Shown here one piece after another: positions 48,057 through 57,183 of a stretch of 64,000 nucleotides of DNA. This DNA comes from JBDRMV01 sp043825615 (GTDB taxonomy: Bacteria; CG03). The translations under genes and the position numbers were made by a program. Below the pieces are notes generated by a model. The model was not told where the DNA came from. It saw only the letters and a program-made list of their open reading frames with translations, and made no database searches. The first letter of the stretch is position 1; each line of letters opens with the position of its first letter. Where the stretch lies: positions 62,001 to 126,000 of the forward strand of contig JBDRRS010000019.1 of the NCBI GenBank assembly GCA_043825615.1, written 5' to 3'.

Positions 48057-49528
48057 AAATGTCATATTGCCTGTCCCATTGGGGTAAAGCACCGTCCCTC
48101 TTAATTTTCTTATTATTTTCCGCGGAACTTTTTTCGGCGGGCGAAACAGGAGGCGCTCCGGGATGGTGGCTTTCCAAATTGTCCGGCGACGCCTCATACG
48201 CCGCAATGGGTTCGGCAGGCTCGGCTCTCGGCGGGCGGGGCGCAGGAATTTACTTAAATCCCGCAGCGGTCTGCCGTTTGAAAAAAGACGAACTCTGCAC
48301 CTTTTACCGGCCGCTTTTAGACGGGGGAAACTATTTTTTTGCGGGCGCCGCCCACAAATTCGGGCCCGCGTTTTCTCTCCCGCGCGAATCGTTTGCGGCA
48401 ATAAGCGTTGCGGGTTACGAATCGGGCTTGGCCGAAAAAACGACGCTTTTGAGGGAAAGCGCGGGGAGTTTTCAGGAAAGAAAACAGGCAGTTATTTTTT
48501 CGTTTGCCTATCCCGCGGGAAACATCCTTGACATCGGATTAAACGCAAAATTTTTAACCCGCAGCATGGCCGGCTACAGGTCGAGTTCGGCAGGAGCGGA
48601 CATGGGTTTGATCGCGCATCTCAGGCGCGCTGATTTTTCTGCCGTCGTTCAAAACATTGTTCCTGCTGAATTCAAATTAAAGGACTCTTCCGAAAAGTAT
48701 CCGCGCAATCTGATTTTCGGTCTGAGCGCCGGTTTTTTCTCGGGACGCCTTGTTCCCGCCGCAGACATAATTATTGAGGAATACGGCGGAAAAAATTATC
48801 TCTGGAAGACGGGTTTTTCCTTCGAAGTATCCCCTTTTCTCGACCTGAGAGCGGGCATAAATTACAGGGAGATAACGGCGGGCTTCGGTGTCAGGACTGA
48901 CCCTTTTTCTTTTGACTATGCTCTGATTATGCACACGCTTGATACGGAGCACCTTTTAAGCGTAAACTTTTATTTTGATACGGCGGGAGGCGAAGAGGCA
49001 AAATTTTATTATGAAAGCAGAAAAAAAGTTGACGAAGAACTGAGCAGTTTACAGGACACGAAACGTTTGTACGACAACCTGGTGAACTCGGCGATAGAAT
49101 ATTTTCTGAACGGTCAATACCAGCTTGCAAGAAACGAATTCAAAAAAGCGGCGGCGCTAAATCCCGCAGACAGCAAAGAGCGCGAAATGCTTTTTGAAGT
49201 CGAGATTAAAATCAATGAGAAAATTCGGGAGGAAAAAGTCGGGGAGCTTCTCGCTTCCGCGAGAAAGAACATCGGGAAATCCAAATTCAAGGAATGTCTT
49301 GAAGACGTCGGCAGGGTTCTCGAAATAGACCCTGTAAACAAACACGCCTTAAGCATCCAGAACCAATGTTACGCCTACAGGGCAATCAATGACGGCGAAT
49401 ACGGCATAGCCGAGGGGTTCCTTGAAGATGTGATGAAAATTGAGCCCGGAAACGTTAAAATAAGCACGCTTCTTCGCAGGTTAAAAGCATTTATCAATTA
49501 CAAAGAAACAGAGGGGGGGAAAAAATGA
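48053..49528 (+). CDS. PorV/UPF0164-like outer-membrane barrel fused to a TPR domain
   Basis: The start overlaps the previous stop as ATGA. The 491 residues begin with a signal peptide (SLLIFLLFSAELFSA), then a PorV-like N-terminal motif: KLSGDASYAAMGSAGSALGG and GIYLNPAAV. About 300 residues of alternating strands follow, ending near FSFDYALIMHTLDTEHLLSVNFYF, as expected of a 14-strand barrel. The C-terminal ~170 residues are periplasmic TPRs (AIEYFLNGQYQLARNEFKKAAALNP, DGEYGIAEGFLEDVMKIEP). PorV shuttles type IX cargo; the barrel-TPR fusion is less usual. Confidence 0.78.
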   Translation: MKMSYCLSHWGKAPSLLIFLLFSAELFSAGETGGAPGWWLSKLSGDASYAAMGSAGSALGGRGAGIYLNPAAVCRLKKDELCTFYRPLLDGGNYFFAGAAHKFGPAFSLPRESFAAISVAGYESGLAEKTTLLRESAGSFQERKQAVIFSFAYPAGNILDIGLNAKFLTRSMAGYRSSSAGADMGLIAHLRRADFSAVVQNIVPAEFKLKDSSEKYPRNLIFGLSAGFFSGRLVPAADIIIEEYGGKNYLWKTGFSFEVSPFLDLRAGINYREITAGFGVRTDPFSFDYALIMHTLDTEHLLSVNFYFDTAGGEEAKFYYESRKKVDEELSSLQDTKRLYDNLVNSAIEYFLNGQYQLARNEFKKAAALNPADSKEREMLFEVEIKINEKIREEKVGELLASARKNIGKSKFKECLEDVGRVLEIDPVNKHALSIQNQCYAYRAINDGEYGIAEGFLEDVMKIEPGNVKISTLLRRLKAFINYKETEGGKK

Positions 49529-50715
49529 GGAAATTTTTTATTTTTTGTTTTGTTTTATTGCTGTTCCAGAATTCCTACGCGCAGAAAGCGGCTGATTTTT
49601 TTAAATCCGCCTGCGCCGCGTACATCAGGGGAGAAAATGAAAAAACCGTAGAAATGCTGGAACAGGCGAGAAAACTTGCCCCCGACAATAAAGAAATAAC
49701 GGACTTTTACGCCAAGATTCTGACGGAATACGGCTCCGAAAACTTTCTTACGGGGGAATACGGCATAGCGCGCGGGTTCCTCGCCAAAGCGGAAAAATTA
49801 CAACCGGAAAACAAGCAGATAAAAAATATGCTTAACCTCTGCGACAGAATGTCAATGAAAGAACCCTCGTCCCTGAAAAACGGCGATGCAATAAACGTAA
49901 AAGGCCTTATTACGGAATTTAAGGACCAGAAGGAAAAGTTTTCCGCAAATTACAGCATCGGAATGGAAATGATAGGAAAAATTCTGAAAGAAAGCGAAAA
50001 GGAAAAGAGAGAACTGATAAATCTTCTCAGCAGGCAACAGGACGAAGACAGAAAAAAACTGAACAGGATCGTCTTCGGAGCCGTCGTCATGATTATTCTG
50101 CTCGGTTTCCTGACGGTCGTTTTTATGCACAAATTTATGCAGCGCCTCGCAGCAAAGAGGGAAGATTCTCTTCTTGAACATCAGAAGCACATCCTCGAAG
50201 AACTGAGTAAGACCGGTTCTTCAAAGGCGTCTCTGCCGCCGCTTTTCAGAAGATCAACGCACGAAGTCATAACGGACATCGACCCCATAGTAAGGGAGAA
50301 GGCGAGAAGAATAGAACTGATTGAAAAAGAATTGCAGGGGGAGAAAGACCCGACCGCGGCGACGAGCCTTCTCATCCCGTATCTGGATGATGCAAACAAC
50401 AGGGTCCGCGCAAACGCCTCTAAAGCCCTTTATTACCACAATGAAAAACTTGCGGCCGCAACGCTGGAAAACATGCTTTTGAATTATAACAAATGGATGA
50501 GAGCGAGCGCCGTCTGGGCGCTGGGGGAACTCGCGACGGAAAAAACAATTGAAATAATTCTGGGCATACGCAACGAAACGAAAAAAAGCGTTCTGAAGCA
50601 ACTTCAAAAAACTTTGGAGCGCCTTCTCAAAAGGGACGGCATAAAAAAGGCGGACAGGGACAAAATAAAAAAACACCTTGAAGAAACCAACGCAAAACTG
50701 CCCGAACAATTATAA
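49525..50715 (+). CDS. Membrane protein with periplasmic TPRs and cytoplasmic HEAT repeats
   Basis: The start overlaps the previous gene by 4 bp. The 396 residues have a signal peptide or anchor (MRKFFIFCFVLLLFQNSYAQ), TPR units (ACAAYIRGENEKTVEMLEQARKLAPD, EYGIARGFLAKAEKLQP), a long charged helix, a single membrane helix near 190-210 (IVFGAVVMIILLGFLTVVFM) and a C-terminal HEAT/armadillo part (LLIPYLDDANNRVRANASKALYYH, MRASAVWALGELATEKTIEIIL). The layout suggests it links a periplasmic complex with a cytoplasmic partner. I do not know a named family with this order. Confidence 0.7.
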   Translation: MRKFFIFCFVLLLFQNSYAQKAADFFKSACAAYIRGENEKTVEMLEQARKLAPDNKEITDFYAKILTEYGSENFLTGEYGIARGFLAKAEKLQPENKQIKNMLNLCDRMSMKEPSSLKNGDAINVKGLITEFKDQKEKFSANYSIGMEMIGKILKESEKEKRELINLLSRQQDEDRKKLNRIVFGAVVMIILLGFLTVVFMHKFMQRLAAKREDSLLEHQKHILEELSKTGSSKASLPPLFRRSTHEVITDIDPIVREKARRIELIEKELQGEKDPTAATSLLIPYLDDANNRVRANASKALYYHNEKLAAATLENMLLNYNKWMRASAVWALGELATEKTIEIILGIRNETKKSVLKQLQKTLERLLKRDGIKKADRDKIKKHLEETNAKLPEQL

Positions 50716-50810
50716 ATTTTTATGATAACGTCCCTGTTCACGCTTTCGAAAAATGCACGGGAAGCATTTGAGCGGCAGTCAAAACTTTTGAGGGCGCCAT
50801 CGCCGGCGGG

Positions 50811-51566
50811 ATGAAAAAGGAAAGACCCGAGGTTCTGGTATGCGTCCTGAAAACCAAACGCGACAGGGAACTTCTTTTGAACAAAAAATGGTACAGGGTG
50901 CCTCTCAAACACGCGCCGCTGAGAAGGCCGAAATACCTCGCCTTTTACCAGCCGGCAAATTTCGGGAAGAGGGGCAGGAAAATTCAACTTTACGGACGGG
51001 TAAAATTCTGGCGGGTGAAAAAAAGGAAAGAACTCCTGCCCGAAGAAAAAAAACATATCCGGGCGGAACAACTCTACCTGCAGTTCGTTTTGAGCAGGGT
51101 GCTCAAACTCCGCCGGGCGCCCTCCAACAGGAAAGGCGTCAGAATTTCTTTCGGTTTCACGTCGCTTCACAAACTGCGCCGCTCCCCCGACGTCAGGCGG
51201 CTCTTTGACATCCCCCCGATAGAAGACATCCTGGCGGACATCCTGAAGAAAAATAATATCCCCTATTATCCGCAGTTCAGGGTCAGGCGTAAAAACAGGA
51301 AAATCTACAGGATGGACTTCGCCCTTCCCTGCAGGAAGGGCTGGCTGAACGTCGAGTGCGACGGTTTCCGCTGGCACTCCCTGAAACGGCAGCGGTTAAA
51401 CGACCGGCGGAGAGACAGGGAATTACGGAATCTCGGCTGGAAAATTTTAAGGATCCCCGAAGAGAAAATCGTAAAAAGCCCTCTGTTATCTTTCAGGAAA
51501 ATAAAAAAAATCTCGCAAAAACTCGGCGGCGGTCACCCCGAACTCCCTCTGAAAGTAAAAGTATAA
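50811..51566 (+). CDS. DUF559 nuclease-domain protein (Vsr-like)
   Basis: The 251 residues end in a Vsr/DUF559 endonuclease domain: RMDFALPCRKGWLNVECDG (near 165-183), FRWHSLKRQRLNDRRRDRELRNLGWKILRIPEEKI. The Asp, Glu and His/Arg arrangement matches the very short patch repair fold. The N-terminal ~130 residues (VLVCVLKTKRDRELLLNKKWYRVPLKHAP, LAFYQPANFG, KRKELLPEE, RISFGFTSLHKLRRSPDVRRLF) match a domain that I have seen alone in hypothetical proteins of several phyla. The very basic composition suggests nucleic-acid binding. A repair or defence nuclease is inferred. Confidence 0.7.
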   Translation: MKKERPEVLVCVLKTKRDRELLLNKKWYRVPLKHAPLRRPKYLAFYQPANFGKRGRKIQLYGRVKFWRVKKRKELLPEEKKHIRAEQLYLQFVLSRVLKLRRAPSNRKGVRISFGFTSLHKLRRSPDVRRLFDIPPIEDILADILKKNNIPYYPQFRVRRKNRKIYRMDFALPCRKGWLNVECDGFRWHSLKRQRLNDRRRDRELRNLGWKILRIPEEKIVKSPLLSFRKIKKISQKLGGGHPELPLKVKV

Positions 51567-51596
51567 CGCAAAAACTCGACGGCCTTTTTCTATATT

Positions 51597-52316
51597 TTAA
51601 CTTTTCAGAGCGTCCGCAATTGCTTTTTTTTGAATTTCTATCAGTTGTTTTATTCCGAGGGATGAGGCATCAAGCATTTTCAGAAATTTCTCTCTGCCAA
51701 AAAATTTTTCCTCGCCGCTTACCTGAATTTCCGCAAAACTTTCGCCCGTCCCCGCAACGTTCATATCGGCTGATGCAAGGTAGTCCTCCTCGTAATCAAG
51801 GTCCAGCAGGACTTCGCCTTCAACAATCCCGCAGCTCACCGCAGCGATGTGCTCCCTGACCGGAAAATTAAAAATCTTCCTCTCTCTTCCGAGACGCTTG
51901 AAAAAAAGATAAAGCGCCGCAAAAGCTCCGGTAACCGCCGCTGTTCTCGTGCCCCCGTCCGCCTGAAGAACATCGCAGTCAACTTTAACCGTCTTTTCAC
52001 CTATCAAAGAAAGATCGACCACGCACCTCAGGCACCTTCCTATCAGGCGCTGAATTTCCTGCGTCCTTCCTGAAATTTTCGCTCTCTCCCTCCGGTTTCT
52101 CGGAACCGTCGCATAAGGAAGAATGGAGTACTCGGTGTTGAGCCAGCCCGTTCCGGTCCCTTTAAGATGAGGGGGAACAAAATCGTCCATACCCACGCTT
52201 GTTATGACCTTCGTGTTTCCGAACGAAACGAGCGTTACGCCCGAGGGAACGCCCTGAAAATCAGGTATAATTTCAATGGGTCTCAGTTCAAACGGTTTCC
52301 TTTTTTTTCTTGACAT
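51597..52316 (-). CDS. rph: Ribonuclease PH
   Basis: RNase PH trims tRNA 3' ends with phosphate. The 239 residues show the family pattern: LRPIEIIPDFQGVPSGVTLVSFGNTKVI (near 10-37), GWLNTEYSILPYAT, RTQEIQRLIGRCLR, VDCDVLQADGGTRTAAVTGA (near 111-130) with the phosphate-binding GGTR, and LDLDYEEDYLASADMNV (metal-binding Asp). The start overlaps the upstream gene by 29 bp. Confidence 0.95.
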   Translation of the reverse strand: MSRKKRKPFELRPIEIIPDFQGVPSGVTLVSFGNTKVITSVGMDDFVPPHLKGTGTGWLNTEYSILPYATVPRNRRERAKISGRTQEIQRLIGRCLRCVVDLSLIGEKTVKVDCDVLQADGGTRTAAVTGAFAALYLFFKRLGRERKIFNFPVREHIAAVSCGIVEGEVLLDLDYEEDYLASADMNVAGTGESFAEIQVSGEEKFFGREKFLKMLDASSLGIKQLIEIQKKAIADALKS

Positions 52317-53706
52317 TTTTCACTCCTTGTAAAACGGTTAATAAAACAATGAAAAAACCCGAAATCCCGAGAGAAATTTTTCTCCTCCTGTTCTGTTTAT
52401 TGAATAAAAGCTGCTCCTTCGTCAGCAGACCCGATACGACGCACCGGGAAAAACTTCTGAGATAATTTTTTGCCTCAAGCAGAAAATACTCCTCCGACGA
52501 AACCGGATGAAGCGAGTGGAAAACCTTTTTACGGATATCTTTTAAAATAAAATTCAGGTGATTGACGTCCTTCAGAAAAAGAACTCTTCCCGATGATTTG
52601 CTTAAAAGGTCTTTCTTAATACCTTCCGGCAGAGAATCATTTATGAGAGCCGCCAGATATTTTATGCCCGTGCCGTCAGTGACGGTTTTAACCCTGATTT
52701 TAGAAGTTAAAAGCACAGACCTGTCGGCATCAATGTATTCCAGTTTTTTGGCGGAGGGCGAAAAAATAAGCAGGCCTGTCCTGTATTTCAGCAGCGGCAG
52801 AACGTTCTTCCCGAACGAATAAATTTTTGAAATTTTCTTAAGGCGCTGAGACCCGATACCCACTACTTTTTTCCCTGAATCGAGCGAGGCGAAAAATGCG
52901 ATTGTCTCGCCGTTTATAAAAATTTTTTCGATTTTGTACGGCAGGTCCTGAAAAAAAATGTCGGGTCTCTGACCGATTTTTCCGAGGATAACGTGCGATT
53001 TCTCGCCGGAACAGACGCAGACGGCAACGTTCTCCCCGTCGCAGTCGAAGGAACTCATAAAAGGAACACTGCCTGCGGCTCCGCCGCCGAAACCTTCGGG
53101 GACGGAAAAATAACAGAAGTTTTTTTTCCTGTTAACGTCTATACCCCGCAGCGAATTACCGGTGCGGTACAGAATAACGGAGTCGGATACCGCCTTGACG
53201 GAATCAAAAGGTTCGTTCTCCTCCAGAAGCAGATCAATTTTTTTCCCGTCTTCAAAAGAAAGATAGAACTTCCCTTCCCTCTGGAAGCCGAAAAGAAAAC
53301 CGTCCCTGAACCTGCAGGGCGTTCCGAAATAATCCTTTAAAAGCGAGGAGTCCTCGGAAATCCTGAAAATGCGGGTTATCAGCGAAATGCCGTTTTCTAT
53401 GTTAAAATCGTCACGGACCGGCAGGTGTATTTCCATTCTGTTTTCGTCAAAAAAGAACTTATCCGGCGGGCCGGCGATAATATGGAGCCGGGGAATATTT
53501 TTTCGGCTTAAAATATCTTCAAGAACATTCGAAAAAGAAACCAGTTTACCTTTGAGAATTTCGCTCCTGTACGATTCGAAATCATTTGCCGGAGCCGGAT
53601 AACGGAAAATTATTTCAAAGTTCCCTTTGTTCCATTTTTCCGTTATCGCGGAGGCATCTGCGGCGATGAGCAAAACAGCCGCTAAAAAAAAATTTGCCAT
53701 CGTCAT
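52288..53706 (-). CDS. Exported protein of unknown function with C-terminal membrane helix
   Basis: The 472 residues have an N-terminal signal peptide (MANFFLAAVLLIAADASA) and a membrane helix near 445-462 (GISGFFIVLLTVLQGV), followed by a basic end (KNVKKKKETV). The middle has a repetitive strand pattern (KIEKIFINGETIAFFASLDSG, VLPLLKYRTGLLIFSPSA) that could be a beta-propeller. I do not recognise a family. It sits between valS and rph with overlaps on both sides (4 and 29 bp), so it is expressed with two RNA genes, yet looks like a cell-envelope protein. Confidence 0.65.
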   Translation of the reverse strand: MTMANFFLAAVLLIAADASAITEKWNKGNFEIIFRYPAPANDFESYRSEILKGKLVSFSNVLEDILSRKNIPRLHIIAGPPDKFFFDENRMEIHLPVRDDFNIENGISLITRIFRISEDSSLLKDYFGTPCRFRDGFLFGFQREGKFYLSFEDGKKIDLLLEENEPFDSVKAVSDSVILYRTGNSLRGIDVNRKKNFCYFSVPEGFGGGAAGSVPFMSSFDCDGENVAVCVCSGEKSHVILGKIGQRPDIFFQDLPYKIEKIFINGETIAFFASLDSGKKVVGIGSQRLKKISKIYSFGKNVLPLLKYRTGLLIFSPSAKKLEYIDADRSVLLTSKIRVKTVTDGTGIKYLAALINDSLPEGIKKDLLSKSSGRVLFLKDVNHLNFILKDIRKKVFHSLHPVSSEEYFLLEAKNYLRSFSRCVVSGLLTKEQLLFNKQNRRRKISLGISGFFIVLLTVLQGVKNVKKKKETV

Positions 53707-56384
53707 CCCTGCTCAAGCGATTTAAGAAACGTAAAAAGATTTTCTTTCTTGGCTGTAAATGTTTCCAGTAACTCTTTTTTCTGACGGATTATTTTTTCGC
53801 CGGCGCTTTTAATAAATTTTTCGTTTGCGAGAAGTTTTTCGAGTTTTGAAATCTGAACGTTTATTTCCGTGATTTCGCCGTTTATTTTTTTTGTCTCGGC
53901 GGCAATGTCGACAATCCCGGAAAGGGGAACGGAACACTTCATTGCGGAAGAAGCAAAACTTGACGACTGCGGGATTCTTTTTGATTCAAAAACGATATCC
54001 TTGACCCCTGCGAGCGGGAGGATGAAAAACTCCGCCTGAGAAATCACATTCCTTAAATTCCCGTCCGTGTCAACGCATGCGCGAACCCGGCTTGACGCAG
54101 GGATATTCAGACGCGAGCGGATATTCCTTACCCCCTGGATGAGCGTAAAGATTTCCGACATCGACGAGCAAGAGTTTTTGTCTTCAAAACGCAGTTGCGG
54201 CCAGGAGCAATTCAGGATGCTTTCGGGATCCGTCCGCAACCTGACTCGTCCGTAAATTTTCTCGGTTATAAACGGTATAACGGGATGCATCACAACCAGC
54301 ACATTCCTGAACAGATAATACGCAAGAGCGCCGCCCGAATTATCCCCCCGCCGTTTCAATATTTCAAGCCACCAGTCACAGAATTTACTCCAGAAAAATT
54401 CATAAATCAGACGGGCGTATTTTGAAAGGTCGTAACTCAGAAATGCCGCGTCAATTTCCGAAAGCAGAGCCGAAAATTCGGTAAGAATCCATCGGTCGGC
54501 GGGAAATTTCACACCCTGAAGGGCACCTTCGGCACTGTCAAAATCAACAGAACGGTCGAGACCGTACTTCAGCACGACGTTTGCGGCATTCCATATCTTG
54601 TTCATGAAATTTCTGGAGGAAACAAAATTCTCGTCGGAAATAAGAAGGTCGTGGCCGGCAACCGCCTGTTTTGTTACGGTGTATCTCAAACTGTCCACGC
54701 CGTAGCGGCCGGTTACGTCAAGGGGGTCAATGGTATTCCCGAGCGACTTGCTCATCTTTTTCCCGAGCTTGTCTCTGACAATGCCGTGAATGTAAACGTC
54801 TTTGAAGGGAATTTTACCGGCGAATTTGAGCCCCATCATCACCATTCTCGCGACCCACAGATAAAGAATCTCGTGTCCCGTAACCAGAACGGAAGTCGGG
54901 TAATAATACTTCAATTCGGCTGTTTCTTCCGGCCAACCGAAAACCTCAAACGGCCACAGAGCCGAAGAAAACCACGTGTCAAGAACATCCTCGTCCTGAA
55001 CAATACCGGTTGAACCGCAGAAAGGACATTTCGCCGGTTTTTCCCGGCTGACAATTATCCCTTTTTTCATTTTGCCGCATTTTTCACTTCGGCAGTAGTA
55101 GACGGGCAATCTGTGTCCCCACCAAATCTGTCTTGAAAGACACCAGTCGTGGATATTCTCTAAAAAATTGAGAAACGGTTTCTGCCACCTCCGTGGATAA
55201 AACTTAACTTCGCCTCTTCGGGCGGCATCAATCGCCGGGATCGCCAGGGCGTCCATTTTCAGAAACCACTGGAGAGAAAGGAGCGGTTCAACCGGCTCTC
55301 CGCACCGGTAGCACACGGAAACGGAATGAGCCAGTTCTTCGGTTTTCACCAGAAAACCCTGCTCTTCCAGCAGCCGGCAGACATGCTCTCTCGCCTCGTT
55401 TCTCGTCAGACCGAAGAAAGCGTCCCCCGCTTCCCGGGTCATAAGACCTTTCTCGTCAATGACTTTTACGGATTCAAGACCGTGAGTCTTTCCTATTTCA
55501 AAATCCGCAAAATCATGGGCGGGCGTTACCTTGACGGCTCCCGTGCCGAAATCCATTTCAACCCTTTCGTCGTAAACGACGGGGATTCTCCTCCCTGCAA
55601 CCGGCAGCGTCAGAAATTTTCCCCTGCAATTTTTATAACGCCCGTCGCCGGGATTTACGGCTACGGCTGTGTCGCCCAGCATCGTCTCGGGTCTTGTCGT
55701 CGCCACCGTTATCCCGTTTCCCGGCTCGTCCGCTTGTCCTGTTAGAGAATTCTCTAACGGGGCAAACGGGTATTTTATGAACCAGAGTTTGCCCTTTTCC
55801 TCACTGTATTCGACCTCAATATCAGACAGGGACGTTTCACAGCGGATGCAGTAATTAATCAGCCGGTAGCCCCTGTAAATCCTACCCTCCTCATAAAGAC
55901 GGACGAACGCTTCCTGCACCGCGCGCGAACAGACCTCGTCCATCGTGAAACGTAAAACACTCCAGTCGCAGGCGCTGCCCAGAATTTTTAACTGTTCCAA
56001 AATCCTGCCGCCGTATTTCTCTTTCCAGCCGTTCATATACTCAAGGAATTTTTCGCGGCCGAGTTCTCTTTTTCCCGACCCCTTTTTCCGCAGTTCCTTT
56101 TCAACGACGTTCTGCGTCGCTATCCCGCCGTGGTCCGTTCCGGGCACCCACCGGACGCCTTTTCCCGAAAGGATGCTGTATCTTATGAGAATGTCCTGAA
56201 GAACGTTGTTGAGGGCGTGCCCCATGTGCAGGAAACCGGTGATGTTCGGCGGAGGAATAACGATGGTAAACGGCTCTCTGTCTGAAATTTCAGAATGGAA
56301 AAAACCTTTATCGCTCCACCTGCGGTAAATATCCTCTTCAAAACCCGGCGTATATTTTGCAGGCGACAGTTTTTTATCTTCCAT
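53703..56384 (-). CDS. valS: Valyl-tRNA synthetase
   Basis: The 893 residues carry the class I signatures: PPPNITGFLHMGHALN (HIGH region, near 43-58), the CP1 editing domain with TTRPETMLGDTAVAV (near 234-248), GKKMSKSLGNT (KMSKS, near 545) and a C-terminal coiled-coil arm (KINGEITEINVQISKLEKLLANEKF). Just before the editing domain's TTRPE motif, extra residues APLENSLTGQADEPGN replace the usual short loop. They are encoded by a palindromic element at 55725-55770. The reading frame stays open, so the enzyme should be made. Confidence 0.94.
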   Translation of the reverse strand: MEDKKLSPAKYTPGFEEDIYRRWSDKGFFHSEISDREPFTIVIPPPNITGFLHMGHALNNVLQDILIRYSILSGKGVRWVPGTDHGGIATQNVVEKELRKKGSGKRELGREKFLEYMNGWKEKYGGRILEQLKILGSACDWSVLRFTMDEVCSRAVQEAFVRLYEEGRIYRGYRLINYCIRCETSLSDIEVEYSEEKGKLWFIKYPFAPLENSLTGQADEPGNGITVATTRPETMLGDTAVAVNPGDGRYKNCRGKFLTLPVAGRRIPVVYDERVEMDFGTGAVKVTPAHDFADFEIGKTHGLESVKVIDEKGLMTREAGDAFFGLTRNEAREHVCRLLEEQGFLVKTEELAHSVSVCYRCGEPVEPLLSLQWFLKMDALAIPAIDAARRGEVKFYPRRWQKPFLNFLENIHDWCLSRQIWWGHRLPVYYCRSEKCGKMKKGIIVSREKPAKCPFCGSTGIVQDEDVLDTWFSSALWPFEVFGWPEETAELKYYYPTSVLVTGHEILYLWVARMVMMGLKFAGKIPFKDVYIHGIVRDKLGKKMSKSLGNTIDPLDVTGRYGVDSLRYTVTKQAVAGHDLLISDENFVSSRNFMNKIWNAANVVLKYGLDRSVDFDSAEGALQGVKFPADRWILTEFSALLSEIDAAFLSYDLSKYARLIYEFFWSKFCDWWLEILKRRGDNSGGALAYYLFRNVLVVMHPVIPFITEKIYGRVRLRTDPESILNCSWPQLRFEDKNSCSSMSEIFTLIQGVRNIRSRLNIPASSRVRACVDTDGNLRNVISQAEFFILPLAGVKDIVFESKRIPQSSSFASSAMKCSVPLSGIVDIAAETKKINGEITEINVQISKLEKLLANEKFIKSAGEKIIRQKKELLETFTAKKENLFTFLKSLEQG
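55725..55770. repeat. Palindromic element in the valS frame
   Basis: A perfect 18-bp palindrome, GTTAGAGAATTCTCTAAC (55741-55758), is flanked by CC and GG. It is the core of a ~45-bp insertion in the loop before the editing-domain TTRPE motif of ValRS. Confidence 0.6.
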
Positions 56385-56449
56385 AATACTTCCCGAATGT
56401 TTCCATTGAAATAATTGTATAACTTTAGAAAATAAAAATCAATCAAATA

Positions 56450-56545
56450 AAAATGTCATTCCGTGGTTGAATGCTGAAGCCGAAGTGTTTCACGTCAAGG
56501 CGCACTTTCAGCATCCGCCGTGGCGGGGTGCCCTTCAGGGTATAA
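56450..56545. repeat. Imperfect inverted repeat in the valS/toxin-antitoxin spacer
   Basis: ATGTCATTCCGTGG is followed by TGCTGAAGCCGAAGTG and its imperfect partner GCACTTTCAGCA. The element resembles dispersed palindromic repeats that begin GTCATTCC. No gene is seen in 56385-56624. Confidence 0.4.
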
Positions 56546-56624
56546 TTTCAACAAGATTCCTTTTTCTTCCGGAATATCTGCCCATAACCGCCGGCCAGTT
56601 TCGGTCTTCGCCGCCAGAAAATTA

Positions 56625-56903
56625 TTACATTGCGTCTCTTAAAAATCCACTGGCAAATTTATGCAGCACACTTCCTATTAAAGTTTGGTAAGGAATACCT
56701 TCTCGTGCGGCTCTTCTTTGCAGGGCAGTAAGGTCATTGTCCGAAATCCTTATATTGATTTTTTTGTTTTTCTTCATTGTATTTCGTGCAATGGACTGGT
56801 AATCAGTTCGCGATTTCGAGTGTTTAAGCTTTCCATTCTCGAATGCCTTTAAGATTTCACTTTCGTACTTGTCAAACACCATCTTTTTTTGTTTTTTAGC
56901 CAT
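56625..56903 (-). CDS. CopG-family (ribbon-helix-helix) antitoxin
   Basis: The start at 56903 (MAKKQKKMVFDKYESEILKA) follows a good ribosome-binding site (GGAGG at 56916-56912). The N-terminal half has EILKAFENGKL, typical of antitoxins paired with BrnT-like toxins. The C-terminal RHH part is KINIRISDNDLTALQRRAAREGIPYQTLIGSVLHKFASG. It starts just after the toxin's stop. RHH antitoxins bind palindromic operators; one overlaps the promoter upstream. Confidence 0.85.
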   Translation of the reverse strand: MAKKQKKMVFDKYESEILKAFENGKLKHSKSRTDYQSIARNTMKKNKKINIRISDNDLTALQRRAAREGIPYQTLIGSVLHKFASGFLRDAM

Positions 56904-56904
56904 T

Positions 56905-57177
56905 TTATCCTCCAAAATACTTTTTGGTTGCCTTCCTGCTGGGAATTATTGTTTTAAGAAAATATCCGTTTTTATTCATAACGCATGGAACCAAATGAGC
57001 ATATCCATCCACATCAACAATTAATATCTTTTGATTCGGATATTTCTTCTTATTGGGATGGTCTGTTTCTATAACTTTGGCGCCGGATTCAATCCTCTGT
57101 ATTATTTCCTCAAATGTAATACCTCTTTCCCTGGCAATGATTTCGTTTTTTTCTGCATTCCACCTGAATGTTTCCAT
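56905..57177 (-). CDS. BrnT-like toxin
   Basis: The 90 residues from the ATG at 57177 read METFRWNAEKNEIIARERGITFEEI, then HPNKKKYPNQKILIVDVDGYAHLVPC and IIPSRKATKKYFGG, a BrnT/RelE-like fold. I choose this ATG because the -10 hexamer ends 6 nt upstream, placing +1 at the start codon. The in-frame ATG 6 codons earlier would lie inside the promoter. The transcript is probably leaderless. Confidence 0.8.
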   Translation of the reverse strand: METFRWNAEKNEIIARERGITFEEIIQRIESGAKVIETDHPNKKKYPNQKILIVDVDGYAHLVPCVMNKNGYFLKTIIPSRKATKKYFGG

Positions 57178-57183
57178 ATGCAT

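Noticed and set aside
48053..49528. Complete type IX secretion system
   Set aside because: Only a PorV-like protein and a sorting-like C-terminus are present; the core translocon genes are not in the window.
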